This document shows, piece by piece, positions 1 to 13,323 of a DNA stretch of 64,000 bases. The notes under the pieces are model-generated. The model did not search any database, had not been told where the DNA came from, and saw only the letters and a list, made by a program, of their open reading frames with translations. The translations under genes and the position numbers were made by a program. Source of the stretch: Carallia brachiata (lineage: Eukaryota; Streptophyta; Magnoliopsida; Malpighiales; Rhizophoraceae). Where the stretch lies: the NCBI GenBank assembly GCA_021464245.1, contig JADCRB010000029.1, positions 2,321,813 to 2,385,812 of the forward strand. The letters run 5' to 3'. Positions within the stretch are counted from its first letter, which is position 1, and every line of letters starts with the position of its first letter.

Positions 1-371
1 GACAGCTTCAAATTAGTATGATAGTTGTTGGCTCAACCATCTCACCGTAGTCACCCGAATGACAATCTTTATTGTTCACTTCAGGTAGTGTGGTTGCCTC
101 GGCTTCGCCTCCTGTTGTTAGCCATTTATTCTTTGATGTAATGCACTTAAATGTTTGTTGACCCTTTACCTGTTATCTCCATGATATCATCACAAAAAGC
201 CACACCGCTAATCGGGTGAAAAATCAATGAACCCTGCACAAGAAAAATATGCAAAAGTGAAGTTAACTTGGGATTGTCTTTAAACGTTCTTTAGACGTTA
301 GAACAAGAAAAGTATGCAAAGTGAAGTAAACTCACCAACAAAAATGGGGGGTCTCATTGACAACCGTTGTC
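1..371 (-). other. 3' flank / 3' UTR of the alpha/beta-hydrolase gene
   Basis: No coding sequence is supportable here. The stretch lies directly downstream of the hydrolase stop codon (372-374, minus strand), so its right part should be the 3' UTR. Two AATAAA-like hexamers on the minus strand (around 67-75 and 124-131) could serve for polyadenylation, but such sequences are common in AT-rich DNA. I cannot tell whether the far left belongs to another gene. Confidence 0.4.
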
Positions 372-3300
372 TTATGTAAGTGAAGGCCCAACTTTTGCTG
401 GCTTTAGAAGTTTTAGAGCTCTCCTTACATACTCGAACAATACTACAAACAGACCAAAGAAGTATAATAGGCATAGATGTAGCTTTTCCAACAAGCCAAA
501 GCTCGAATACATGTTACTTCGACCCATTGTGCTCAACCTTCCAAACGTCATCCCTCCTTCCAACCAGCCTACAAATAAACAATAGCACATGAGCTCAAGT
601 AGAAGACAGCAATATCTAGAACACATCAGTGCCGGCTGCTACTGTCCATTTTACCATAATGCGAAGCATTAAAAATGGAATTCTACTTTTCTTTGGGATC
701 GCTAGTGGGAAGCCGTGCAAACATACTGGCTATATTTTATGCCTTTTTCTAGATTTCAATCAAGGAAGGTTTCAAGATAAGTCATTTATTTAATCTCTGA
801 GATCATATTGAAACCCCTATAGCTAAACATCCTGAGAGGGAAGGCACGGAGTGGTAAAGGACTGGACTTCATACAAATCCATGGAGTTTGTAATAGCAAA
901 ATTCTATGCCACTTATAGCATTTGGACTTCCCACCCAATAAAGGGGGAACAGAAGGAAAATAAATTGTCCATACAGACCATTGATTGTGGATACTTACCA
1001 GAACTTTTCATCTGCAAATTAGTCCAATCATGTGGGCTCAACTTTGTTTCCGATGCCTTGATCAGTTCAAGGAGAGCTTCATTGACCTGCAAGTGTTCAA
1101 AGAAAACAGGTATATGGTTTATTTCCACTGCCGAGCATTTTGTAACAGATCTCAAAGACTGCATCTTCGAGTGAAATGTAATATATTTTTATAACTGCAG
1201 TAAATACTGAATGTTTAGTGGCTTCATTTTGCTATAACTAGTGATCATTCGCATAAATTATTCAATAATTGCCCAAGTGCGGTCCATACTACTTACATGA
1301 CATCATATGCAACTGCTTTTTTGTTGAAAATTATGCATGAGATTGCTTTTCTGAATCCTAATAGAAGCTTTTCCTAATTGATGCTGATGTCATGGCTTTC
1401 TGGGTTAATATTGATATTGCAGATGTTTTCCCAGTTAACACAGTTTGCAGAGAGTGGAAATACCTCTTCAGTTCTTTCATGACTAACTAGATGCCCACCA
1501 TGGAGGTCTACCATTCTAGCAGCAGGCTGCAGGTTCTCTGCAATTCTCCTTGCATGGTACATTTGAGCAATTACGTCATGCCTACACATTTAAAAAACCT
1601 TAAATCAGTTTCAAGCAGTTATGTTTCTTCATTTATACACACAATGCCTGAAAATTTAGCCTTTCATGAGTTTAAAGCAGAAAGGATAAAAAATAACACA
1701 AAGCTTTTATATGTTTGTGGCTCTTCATTTCCATGTCTCCTGACTTGTTTGTCTACAAATAAAATGTCAGAAGGCTCTCCATGTATTTTCTTCAATTTAA
1801 AGTCGGGGAAAATTACAAATAGCATCCCATAATTAGCTTCCGGTCATACTTAGCGTGCCCAAGTCCTGAAAGTGGTGAATACCTGATCGAATTGATCAGG
1901 TCACGTAGGAACAAGGTTTACATTTTACTTAGTGACATTTAAGGTGTGGTAACAATTCACATATTCTATTAACTCACCGTTTGTGAATGTTGCAAAAAAC
2001 TGCACATATATCATCGTAAACGCACTAAATAGACTAAAATGCACCCAGGTCAGCGTGCACAAACAGACTCTGCTTAGAAGGCTCTACCTTTCTTTTTTTT
2101 TTTTGCGTGACAACCAATTATTGGGTTCAAGAGTTGGAACAAGCATGTTATACACATTAAAACGACAATAAAAAAAAAGTGACTAGAGAATATTGGATCG
2201 AGTAGATTGATCGCAATCATCCAGTTTAGTTTAGTGTCTTCAGGTTGGTGAGAACAGCGGTATGCATGGTCGTATATTCTAGGAATTCATTTCATCTTTC
2301 CATTGCCAAGCTAATCATGAAATTAATTGGTTTGCGTTTGGAGTCTAAGTAAATGGAGAAATTAAGCTCTGAAACTTGGAAGAGTGAACAATAGGCAGTT
2401 GAAACCAAGTCATGGTTGCCTTCTGCAGTGTCATGGTTTTTGGGTTCAAGCTGACCCACCCGGATTGTGATTCTTAACCAAAGAATGGCAACCAACCTTT
2501 CCAGGATCCAGCTACAGAACCTTTGCTATGGCAACACAAGCAAACCCAAATAATTTGCTGTGGTGATTTGTGTGAACTTAATTAAGATTTTTGTAGTTAG
2601 AATCAAAAGAAGTTGCACAAGATAGACGAAATGAAATAACAGACAGAAGCCTTAAAAGTCTAGAACACAGAAGGTGGATTCATAGGAGTGTATCTGTCAA
2701 GCATGCAGGAATCAGGAGAGGACTATTTGAGTCTTAGTGGGATCCACAGTTGTAGGGTCTGGTGAACCACCTCTTATTTTTCCAATTAAAGGTCATATTG
2801 TTCCTAACATAGATGTATATGCTAAGATTCTCAAAAATAGTTAACATATATTGGGATAGTCTAGCCTTTTCCCAAAAACTGTCACAGTTTGACTAACAAT
2901 TACTAGTCATATGTGCAAAATGTAATTTTAGAAACAAAAATATGTGAAGCATTCCTGGAAGCTAAATATTGGACGTTATTTGGAATTTTTCAATACCATC
3001 ACAAAAATGTTTTGATTTTAAAAATCCATAAAATCAATTAACCGGTAACCACATTGAAACATCATTTTGTGGGAAATGGTTGCCAACAATTGTGTTTTCT
3101 TAAATCCTCCATGAGGGTGTGATCATGAATTGTGTGCCAATTGGCAAAATGAGAAGAAAGTAAGGATCTCAAAACAGATAAATCTATAGGTGATATGACT
3201 ATAATAGAAAGATTTGGCAACACTAGATATATTTACATACATTTATAAATAAACAAATTATTAATTAAATAATTAAATGTCTATATATATATATCAAAAT

Positions 3301-6300
3301 GGCTGTACTACAGCTTTCAAAAGAATAATTATTACCTCCCATGTATGACCGATACAAGAAACCCGGCAGAGCGGATCGATTCCATCTCTGTTCGTGTCAC
3401 CTTGTGTGTCCAGCACGCATTAATTTGCCCATCAAATCCACAAGTGGACTGCATCCCAGTAGATGATATGCCTTTTACATATTCCTAAAAACAACAGAGT
3501 TAGTTGCCAGCCAGAGAAATCCTTACATACCATTGAAAAATCCAAGCTAATTTGTCCATATGATCATTCTTTTTTTTCTTACTTGATGTAAAAGTACCCT
3601 TCTGGTGTCGGAACCCACATACTCCTCAAGGTATTCCTGCACATTAGAAACAAAGCAAGATTTGTTTAAGTTCTACAGCTGCATAAGAATACTCAAGTTT
3701 CTATTCGCACAATCTGGTGAATGATAGCTGCACCTACTTTCAAGAGCAGCAAGCAACGTCTTTTTTTTTTTTTTGGTGGAAGCATGCAACATAATATGTA
3801 TTCGAAAAGGGGAAAAAAATTTCGATCAAATGTTTGTTAGGAGCCATCAGAACTATTTCTTATTTCAATAGACAGTGAACTGGGGGCAGTAAGGGAGGAA
3901 CATAGAAAGCTAGTGGCTCCCTTTTTCTTTCTTTTCTCATGAAGTCTATCCATATGTTAAATATGGCAATATATGTGGAATGTGCGGGCAATTCTGTCGT
4001 TGAAAGTAAGTCTCCAATCATAAAGCTTCTTCATTTTGATTTCTTGTTTTGTTTTACCTTGGTGTAGTGGGTGTCTAGATCAACAGCTGCCCTTTGCTCA
4101 GGAGTCTTTGCCTTTAGGAAACGAATTGCAATGGAAACTACTTGGCGATCAAGCTGCAAGAAACAGGTAATGGCATCAAATCTTTGATGAACGCTACCCA
4201 GGTTGCTTTAAACATAAAGAAAAGAGCTGTACAAACTAAACGCAATACAAATGATTCTAAAGGAGGAGACTCTACCTACTGCAGGAGTATATTTTACCTA
4301 CGTGAGACTAGTCATATTCATCTTTGTTAGAAGAACAAAACTCACATAGGTCAAAAAAGACCTTCTTGTTCCCTGGTCATCTTCATTAGTGCGCTTTATT
4401 GTTTCCAAGCTAGCCATATGATTGCACATTAATATGCAAATGCATTAAAAAATAGTCACTTTTGAGCCCCAAAACATCTATTGCACTTCATGCAGTAAAA
4501 GTGACAATGATGGAGCATTTCCCACGCTGAACACTCTGGATGTCACAACAATATTTGCAGTTTGGATGTCACAATTCTACTCAAAGCAGGTTGCACTGGT
4601 CTTAATCAACAATCAAAATTGAAACATTTGACATTTTTCACACGACTACTCACAAAGTGACTGTTTTTGTGCTTCATACTTGCGACCTCTAAATCACAAT
4701 AGAATAATTTTACCGTTACAATAAAATTCACTCAACCATGTTAGTGCTTCATTAATTAATAATGTTGACACTGATTGGTATCCGCACCTGTGAACTAAAT
4801 GGATAACTTGACATACTTTTTGTTGGGTATTGCTCAATTAAACTTTTTTCTAGTTCTACTTCGTGTTTGTATTGACAAAGCTGCAAATTTGAACTGGACG
4901 CTTCTAGGATATCCTGAAACAGCATGGCATCTTGCTTGTCACTTACTATCTTGCAGAATCGTACCCCCAAATTGGAAACTAGATGCAAATTTAAAAAAAA
5001 AACAAAAACAAAAAACAAAAAGCATTTTAAAAAGGAAGATTGAAGAAAAAAACGAAGAGGAAGAAGAAAAGGTCGGCTCAGGTCAAAAAGATGGCAAACA
5101 CCAAAACTAAGGGCCTCCAGTCAACTAGACAATTGTAATGGTAATCCGAAAATTTATTAGCATGCTTTCATATTCATTCGTCAAAGATTGGTCTTGAAGC
5201 TTATGAACACAAACGATGTAATGAAAGGTAATACTAACCAGTACCCACCCATGTATTGATAAAAAAGTAAAAGAAAAAATTTGCTTTTCATAAACTCCTT
5301 GGCACTTGCAACCGCAATATTTTGTGGCTAAAACTTTCCTTTTGTTCCCAATCAAGCAGCTAATTTGGAAGTAACAAAAAGAAAGTAGCAGAAAGAAAAG
5401 CAATAACTAGAGCCATGCTACCACATTAATTTGGAGATGGTACCATCAAGAAGCACTAGGAAATTATCAAGTAAAATCACATCCATCGAGTACTTCCGAT
5501 AGCACATCTTGAAAAGAAGCAAAGATACAGGGCTAATTCTGCATTACGCTCCCATGATTCTTAGTGTGCTCAAACTTTAAACAATTAATCATCAACCTTA
5601 GGGCCTCTAAAGCAAATGGCATAAGTCTTATGCCTAATTTCCATTTATAACAGCAAACTTAAAAATGATGTCATGCCTTGCCTTTAGGAAGTTCACACAT
5701 TCAGAACCAACTAGAGCTTATGTGGAACCTTTAACAAGTTACTCCTGAAAGCATAATTGTTACCTAACATAAGAGTATTAGACTGGTTTCAGAGGTTAAG
5801 TAACATTGTTTTAATGCTATTACGAAAACAGACGATAGATATCTGCAGAAAGAAAAAGAAAAAAAACTGCAGAAAATAATTTCTAATTAACTCCATCAAC
5901 CTAAGTTTTCAATATACAAGTTTGGATGTGCGAATTCATCACGGCAATGAACAAGAAAGTTATATTCATTATGGAAAACCTTCTGCAGTCGGTAGAGAAA
6001 AGAAGATAGACATTTTACCCTTGGAAAGCATTGAAATCCTCCGCCGGTAACATTAAGTAAGGCCAACGACAGAACCCTTTCTGGCACCATTGATGCTAAC
6101 TTACAAGCTATCATAGCCCCTGTTTCAGCAGCGGCAAGATGGTTATAAAAATTGACTCAACAAGGCTGATACAACGAAAATGAGGTCTGATTTGAGTGTG
6201 ATGAACACAGGCTTGCAATCATGAGTATGGTTGAAGCTAAGATAAGCGTCCACAAAATAAATAATCTTTCTAGACTCTCCACCACAATGTCAAAAAAATA

Positions 6301-7699
6301 AAGGCCATGTTAGTGCCATCCTAAAAGGCAAAGTATTTCATTTCAATGGCAATTCTTTTTTTTTTGGTCCTAAAACTCTGGTATTAATGGCAATTCTAAA
6401 ACTCTGGTATTAATGCATTACAAGCTAAAGAATCCTGGAGATTGTAGACTCACCCATGGAATGGCCAAAAACATGGGCTTTTCTCCAGCCTAGATGATCC
6501 ATTAGAGTAATTGCATCTTTAGCCATTATTTTGGTTCTGCACCCAACAAAAGGAAAATGCTTTAGACACCAATAAAACTTAGAAACAAACCATTCATACA
6601 GAGATATAGGATTGGAAGGAAGCAGTTGAAAATGAGTTGTTATTGGTGAAGAAAACTTGCAAGTTTTTGGCTATTGAAGCCCAACTATACTTGCATTGAG
6701 GTTGTTTTCCATTTTCTTGGGTCTTCCTTCAATTCTCTAGGCAACCAAACACAGCAAAAGCTCAAACTCTTAAGGATTTTCAAAAACAGATTCAGATTCA
6801 ACAGGTCAACTTAATGCTATTCAACGCCAAAAAAAAAAAAAAGTTCCCCACACCCAGAAAGGGAGGAAGGAAGCACAAAAATTCACACGATAGTCAAAGA
6901 AAAAAATCATCAAAAACATAACCAGAAAAGTTTTCCAAATTGAAACGCCAAAAAGGAAACAAAATCTGGAATTCATACAAAAGGGTTAAGATTGTTGGCC
7001 GAGGCCAAAAAGCAGAATTTTTTTTTTTATAGAAAAAGAAAACATCAAGAAAAAATGTTTATTATTACTTTCGATGTCCAACAAAACTAATTAAACACCC
7101 AAATGTGCACATTCTTCTTTTTAACATTTTAAGACAGAAATGGGCCTTTTTTTATTTTAAGACAGAAAGAAGAAACTCACGTATATTGGGATTTCATGGT
7201 GGGGACAGAGCTCCTCCCCACCCCACGATTATCAAACGCGCAGACCTCGATCCCACCGCCGTCCTCATTGTCCGCTCCGTCGCCTGAACTCCGATCACCG
7301 GTCCTAAATTCATCATCGTTCGGCAGCCGGGTCCCCGTCAGGCCCTTTATTTGCGGACCCCAGGCATCGTGGGTCGCCGCCAATCCTGACCCCCCACATT
7401 ACATTTTCATAAATAAACATCAACCACCACCACCAACACCAATAAAGAGCAAAAAAAAAAAAAAAAAAGAATCAACAAAAAAAAGAGAGAGAGAAAGAAA
7501 GAAGATTGTTAATTGTTGATTGGTTTTTTTTTTTTTTTTTTGCTGGGGTTTGGGTACCTATGATGAGGAGGACCTTGGTGGGACCGCGGCCGTAGGTTCT
7601 GTAGAAAATGCGGATGCCATTGATGTCGGAAGCTCCTCCTCCATCTCCAGGACCATCCAGATTGGTCTGGTGGAATTTGGAGACCTCACAAAAAGGCAT
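372..7699 (-). CDS. Alpha/beta-hydrolase fold protein, 10 exons, 410 aa
   Basis: Predicted serine hydrolase, substrate unknown. Exons read by eye: 7699-7558, 7385-7181, 6536-6454, 6119-6019, 4153-4058, 3636-3583, 3484-3336, 1581-1464, 1086-999 and 568-372. All are bounded by GT/AG and sum to 1233 nt in frame. The nucleophile elbow GHSMG spans the exon 3/4 join (Ser142). The likely acid is Asp279 in IHGRHD and the likely base is His307 in LHGGHLVSHE, so the triad is complete. The N-terminal strand KVLLIIGLAATHDAWGPQ and the AFDNRGVGRS stretch form the usual oxyanion region. The last exon adds a hydrophobic segment (about 375-393, LHLCLLYFFGLFVVLFEYV) after the catalytic domain, which suggests a tail anchor. 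From memory the best match is the Arabidopsis At5g53050 family, often auto-named 'RutD-like', which should not be read as a function. The first ATG of the conserved frame was taken as the start. Family is sure; biochemical role is not. Confidence 0.9.
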
Positions 7700-8233
7700 C
7701 CCTCTATTATCTATTTCTTCTTCTTCTGTTATTACCTATTGGTTTTTTTTTTTTTTTGGTATCTTCTTAATTATTATCACGAACAACAAAGAGAACAAAA
7801 ATGATCTATTATGATGTTCTTCTTCTTAGACTTTGACCCTTTCCTTCAATCTCTCTCTGGGTTGAAAATAAGAAGCAGAAGTAGAAATTGAGGAGGAAAA
7901 AATAAGAAAGCAAAAAAGAAAGGAAAAAGACTGGTTCTTGAGGGACAGGCTGTGTATAAATAACGAAATGAATATAGAAAAATAAAATTCAATAAAAAAA
8001 TGCAGACAAAAAGTGGAATTCGGACAAATGGGGATGGACCGGTCGGCGCTGGCAGATGATCCTAAGGAGTTGGGTAATGCCGCTGCCATGCCACGCACTA
8101 CATACATGTAACGACGATTGGCAGTGGATGGTGATGGTGATGGTCGGCTGGCGCGCATTCGCTGTGGTCAACAATTAAAACTCTCAACTAATTCATGCGG
8201 TTTCAACGTGTGAAAACGAAAAAGAAAAAAAAT
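7700..8233. other. 5' flank of the hydrolase gene
   Basis: This region runs between the hydrolase ATG (7699, minus) and a duplicated segment at 8234. It should contain the 5' UTR and core promoter of the minus-strand gene. It holds several long A/T homopolymers and purine runs. Open frames of 60-110 codons occur on the minus strand (for example 8158-7826), but they are low-complexity and match nothing I recognise. I could not place a TATA box with confidence. Confidence 0.35.
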
Positions 8234-8651
8234 GTGCTCTTTTCGTCTCTCTCCCTTGTCTTGGGGGCCAGTGTTTTCTCTTTTTTTTTTTTTTATAAAA
8301 AAAATTTATTATAAATATATTCATTAATATATGAGTGAAAGTTAAAATAGTTATGTTTTTTTTTTTAATAATTTTTAAAAATAATAATTTATCATTTAAA
8401 TATTAGTGAGACTAAGTATAATTTTATTATAAAAGATCATGGTAATTACTAAGTTAAATTCCTGCAACATGCTTCAATATTTTTTCCACAAAATACAGAT
8501 ATTCAGTATTTACTAGGAAAAACACAGGCTAAAATATAAAAATACATTAATTTATTATTAAATTATTATTTAGAATGATTAATAAATTATTTTTTTACGT
8601 GGAAAAAAAAAAGTGCTCTTTTCGTCTCTCTCCCTTATCTTGGGGACCAGT
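8234..8651. repeat. 39-bp direct repeat pair flanking about 340 bp of AT-rich DNA
   Basis: The segment at 8234-8272 (starts GTGCTCTTTTCGTCTCTCTC, ends GGCCAGT) is repeated at 8613-8651 with about three mismatches. Both copies are preceded by an A-rich run. The DNA between them (8273-8612) is very AT-rich and has no ORF. The arrangement could reflect a local duplication, or an insertion with a copied flank. It is too long to be an ordinary target-site duplication. Confidence 0.7.
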
Positions 8652-11329
8652 AGAACGTCCCCGTCTCATTAACTCACGGTAAATACTTAAAAATTCGGAT
8701 GAGTTCCGATTTGAATTTCCTTTAAGATATTTATTAAAATTAAATGTCCGTTTAGTTTGGTACAATTTTGAAAAGGTAGATGACTTTTCTTATAAAATTT
8801 ATTGTCGTATAAATTTAGCGTAGGAACAATTTACTTTACTTTAGTATAAATTTAGTGTTGAGATTCAATAGCAACAAACTCAATTATTCTTGACAAAATT
8901 ATGGAATGTTAGTTAGACTCTTTTATAAAAAAAAAAAAGAGAGAGAATCTTATTGTTTACAATTAAATTATTAAATCATTCAACTAAATTACATAAAAGT
9001 GATCATTAACCGTATCCCTTTTATCAAATACATTCTTAATATTTATCTTTTTAAACTCATTCACATCATCGTAACGGTAAAATCAAGAAAGAATTATAAA
9101 CTCATTAAAAAAATACATATCATTGTTCTTAACTTAGTGTCATAATAACGGTCGAATGTAATGGCTTCCCTTCTTATGATGAGCTTCTGAGTGAGGTTTC
9201 ATGTGTGCATAGCTTAGTAACGGGAGGAACTCATTAAATTTGTTTGATCCAAAATAATGGGAACACCGTATGTTGTTTTCACTCTTTTTTTTTTTTTTTT
9301 CCGGCCGTCTCTATGATAACAATATCATCGAGTCAATCCCATAACTAGAACATGCAATTTTTTTCACAAAAAAGAATCGTGTTTGAAAAGATTTTTTTTT
9401 TGACATAAATACGATAAATTTTATTTATCGATAATAATCCACACAAAATAATTAACTGAAAGTAAGAGAAGAGTTATTCACCCAGTTCACAAAATATAAA
9501 TAAACCCTGAATCTAAGTAATCAACTAATTTATAATTCTATTAGCCAATCTCTTAATATAATATAATGACAGTTACAGTTTTTCACCATGTTCGAAAAGA
9601 TTTTTGTCTTCGATAAAAGTTGCCTCCTCCATTTGATTAGATCTTTAATATACACATGCACATATGTTGGCACAATTTATAAACTAAAGAGTCGTACTGT
9701 ATAGTTATATTTTAAACAATATTAAAATAATTAGATAAATTATTTAATAATATTTAATAATTTTATTTTTAAATTTAATTATACAACAATTTATATCACT
9801 TTAATTTTATTTTAAAAAATAAAAACAATTAAAAATTAGATAAAAATCCATCCTTTCACTCATAAGGAATAGTTCTTTTACCAAGAAGCTAATAATTTTT
9901 GTTTTGACCTTAATATTTCCTGACAACAATAATATTGACGGCATAAAATCACTTTGTTTTTCTCTCTTTTACTCCTTCCGTTGACTAATCAAATGTGTAG
10001 TTATATACCCGCAAGAAAAAAAAAAAAAAACAGAAACTATATATAGGTTTTTTTTTCTCTTTTTTAGTGGGAGACTAACTGCACAATTGATTACTAATCT
10101 AACAATTAATGCCAAAATTTTTAGTAATTGAAATATTTAGTGAAATTCTTATATGAAACGGATTAAAGTAATATGAATCATGATTAAAAATTAAAAAAAA
10201 TAAAAAATTTTAAATATTATCGAGTGAATTATATAATCACTTTAGTATTAATAAAATTCTTATGTGAGAGAAATTAAATTAATATAAATTATTAAAAATA
10301 AAAAATATATAAATTATTAAATATTAATAAAAGAATTATGTAATATTTTAATATTATTTATAATACAACCTTAGAACCGCTTGAACAAAGCCGCCGCATG
10401 CTGTTTTTGACTTTTGCTTTGATGGATTCTTGGCTAACTTTGATCCTTGACTATTATAGCTTGTGGCCGTGGAGTAGTGTGGAATGGAAATGTTTTCCTT
10501 CTGTTTTCAGTGTCAACCTAACCACGTCAGGAAACAGAAGAGATCTAGAAGGGACGCCACGCATGAAACCTAATAAATGTTTCGTTGACATTTGCTCAAA
10601 GTCCGTTTCAATTCATGAATTTGGGGCATTTCTCTATCTCAATATCACTTGTAAGAGGCTCTCAAATCCCATGATGCTTTTTTTTTTTTATGAACAAGAA
10701 AATCCTTTATAAAATTATCATGAGTAACATGGTGTGATCATTAAAATTAATTACAAGTTTTACTGTATAGTTAGTTCATGCATTCAAAAAATAGATAATT
10801 ATATTAGTTATATGAGTTTAGTAATAAAACTGTTTAAACTCTTAGTTTTAGGTATAAGTTTATACTTTCGTTTTTTGATATAAGTTAATTTTTTTCATAC
10901 ATATAAGGGAAAAAATCACGTACTAAAAAAAAAGCATGTTAGTCTTCCCATTCTTTTCATGTATAAGTGGAACTTGGGTTGCTTAATTATATTGTTAATG
11001 CGTGCAAATAAAGTGTGAACATGATTTTTTTTTTTTTTTGGAACCGCAATTATGTACAATCGCAACTTATCAAAATATACATATATTTTAAGCTATTCTA
11101 ACCTTATATCTTCACTTGATTTAACTCAAGTATGTGAATTACATGAATTGCAGACCATATAAACAGAAATCATGTAAGTTCACTTTTTTTTTTTTTTAAC
11201 ATCTGTTTCATAATTTCGTTGGGTCTAAAATCTGAACTTAAATATTAACGCTAAGGAATGGGCAGTTCTACTACCTAACTTGAGTGGCACTTCTATCTTC
11301 ACATTAACAATTAGATAGACCACTTTCAG
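8652..11329. other. AT-rich intergenic region, no gene seen
   Basis: About 2.7 kb of AT-rich sequence with many poly(T) runs and no recognisable protein fragment on either strand. The longest open frame (10398-10712, plus, 104 codons) shows no family motif and no splice context that extends it. I take it as chance. Confidence 0.5.
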
Positions 11330-11416
11330 TTAAAGTTGTCAGAACCGGATCGGTCATTAAATCGGAAATATTAGTGGGTTAAAGTTCAACCGGTTGAACC
11401 AGTATTTAAACCGGTA

Positions 11417-11463
<47 letters not shown>

Positions 11464-11795
11464 AAAAAATAATACATATATATGGTTATTAAATATTACT
11501 TTTTTATTTTTAAGGATTAAATTGAAAGTTTCAATTAAATTTAAAGCTCAAATTATAATTTCAATAAATTTTGAGATCAAATTATAATTTATGAAACTTT
11601 TATTTAGTTTGAACCGGTTAAATCGGTCTGATTTTTCACCGATTTTTACCGGTTTTAATCGGTTCTTGACTGGTTTTGACGGTCTGAATTAAGAGTCAAA
11701 AATTACCATGAACTAGTTCAGACCTTTAGCATATCACTAGTTAAATCGGTCAGACTGATAGGTCCGATCTGATTCGATTAACACTGCTTTTAGCA
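11330..11795. repeat. ACCGGTT-rich imperfect palindromic repeat (MITE-like)
   Basis: This segment is studded with ACCGGTT/AACCGGT motifs in both orientations (for example AACCGGTTGAACC near 11389-11401 and GAACCGGTTAAATCGG near 11612). The ends are loosely inverted: the left CACTTTCAGTTAAAG...GGATCGG resembles the complement of the right end, CCGATCTGATTCGATTAACACT...AAAAGTG. An (AT)n run sits near the middle at about 11425-11458. A related patch (GGTTTTGACCGGTTTAGG...GAATCGGTCCAACC) lies at about 20683-20770. There are no ORFs. A non-autonomous DNA element is the best reading, but I did not find clean termini or a target duplication. Confidence 0.45.
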
Positions 11796-12289
11796 AAAGT
11801 GTGTTGATTCTCCATCGGCTTAGAACATGCTGGAGTGTCCTTATCAGCAGAAATTGCAAATGGGGTCAATTGAATAAACGAAATTTTCGATTTCGTGGCC
11901 ATAAAAAAGTCATTGAAAGCCGTTGAAGCAGTACATCAGCAAAGTGTTCAAAAACGTTGATATTTTGCAATTTTTTAAAAAGCAAACAACGTATCATCCG
12001 TTCATTCCGTAAAGGACTTCAAATAATCCTATAGATGAGCTTATAATTAATAAGAACAAACTTGATAAGCTTATAAATAAGACTGTGAAGTAGCTCATAA
12101 ACTAGCCTACAAATGAGTGGCTCACAAGCTAGAAACAGGCTGAGCCAACTTGTTTATAGCTTGGTTCGTGCGTTAACTCTACTAAATTGAGTTTTTGGTA
12201 TATAATTATAAATATAGACATGTTTTTAACGACTCTTATGTTATGTTCAGTATGCAAAGGAAAATTAAGAAGAAAAGAAAAATATAATT

Positions 12290-12625
12290 ATTATAATTTA
12301 CTTTTTTTCTCACTTTTTTTTTCTTCACTTTTTATATCACTCCAAACAACTTTATTTTCTCTCCATTTTTTCTTTTATAAATTACTATTCACATTTTCTT
12401 CACCATACTTTCTTTCTCTCGCCTTTTCTATCACTCCAAATAACTTTATTTTCTCTCTATTTTTTCTCTCACAATTTACTATTCACATTTTCTTTCACAT
12501 ACTTTCTTTTTCTCAACTTTCTCTACCACTCCAAACAACTTTATTTTCTCTTCACTTTCATTCTTTTTCTACTCTTTTATCCTCCTTTCTCCTCATTTCT
12601 TCGCACTTCAAACACACTCTTACAA
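12290..12625. repeat. Degenerate pyrimidine-rich tandem repeat, about 100-bp unit
   Basis: The phrase CACTCCAAAYAACTTTATTT recurs at 12338, 12432 and 12537. It is separated by similar CT-rich text containing TTACTATTCACATTTTCTT, so the unit is about 94-105 bp. A 147-codon frame across it (12187-12630) is low-complexity Phe/Ser/Leu and not a gene. Related sequence occurs elsewhere in the window (about 28.8, 48.4 and 52.7 kb). Confidence 0.65.
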
Positions 12626-12697
12626 CATGAGTCTCCCAGCTAGATAACCCTTTATGTGCCAAGTTGGGCAAACTGAACTAAATATAGTACTAGTTTT

Positions 12698-13323
12698 TGT
12701 TGTAAATTATCAATAAAAATAAATATAAAATTTAAATAAATAAATTAAGAACAAAGTTAACGATATTGAACAATCAATGAAATATATAAATACATATTAC
12801 TAAATAAATAAATAAAATTAAAGAAGAAAATGATATCATGTCTGAAGCGTGCATATGCACTGTCCTTAAGAATAGTTTCCGCCCCCGTAGACAAGTAGTC
12901 CCAGTGCAGTAGGTCGCAGCAGCTATCCTCCCAGGATACGACAGACCTTCCCACTAATGTGCACTTCAAATAGTGAGGTGACAGAAACAGTTTCATCTCT
13001 AGATTAAACTAGCAGCATAAGCCTCTCATGTATAGATAAAGGAGAAAATATTCTCACACTTCTTATAGCCACTTGAAAGATGAGGGATGATCTTTTTATA
13101 ATAGGTATAGTTTTATGTCTCATAAATAAGAATAAATTTTTCAATAAATTATAAAGGTTAGTAACAGTTAAATATATAATGACAAGTAACGGCTAAATAA
13201 CGGTCAAATAACGGCTAGTTCAACGGTTATAAAATGGTTAGTCCAACGGTCATATAACGACTAGTTTGATCAAGTCATATACGTGATAATTAGCCTTTTA
13301 AAATATAATAATAATTTACAACA
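12698..13323 (-). repeat. Left LTR (3' LTR if the element reads on the minus strand)
   Basis: This 626-bp copy starts TGTTGTAAATTATCAATA and ends AATAATTTACAACA. Its central part holds a GC-richer block (about 12840-12960, GAAGCGTGCATATGCACTGT...) and a set of AACGGCT/AACGGTC short repeats at about 13155-13260. The first five bases before it (GTTTT) match the five bases after the right LTR. Confidence 0.92.

Noticed and set aside
7826..8158. 110-codon minus-strand frame upstream of the hydrolase
   Set aside because: It is low-complexity Ser/Phe text in the 5' flank and fits neither the hydrolase frame nor any known transit peptide.
12187..12630. 147-codon plus-strand open frame
   Set aside because: It is Phe/Ser/Leu/Thr low complexity encoded by a degenerate CT-rich tandem repeat, with no motif and no splice context.
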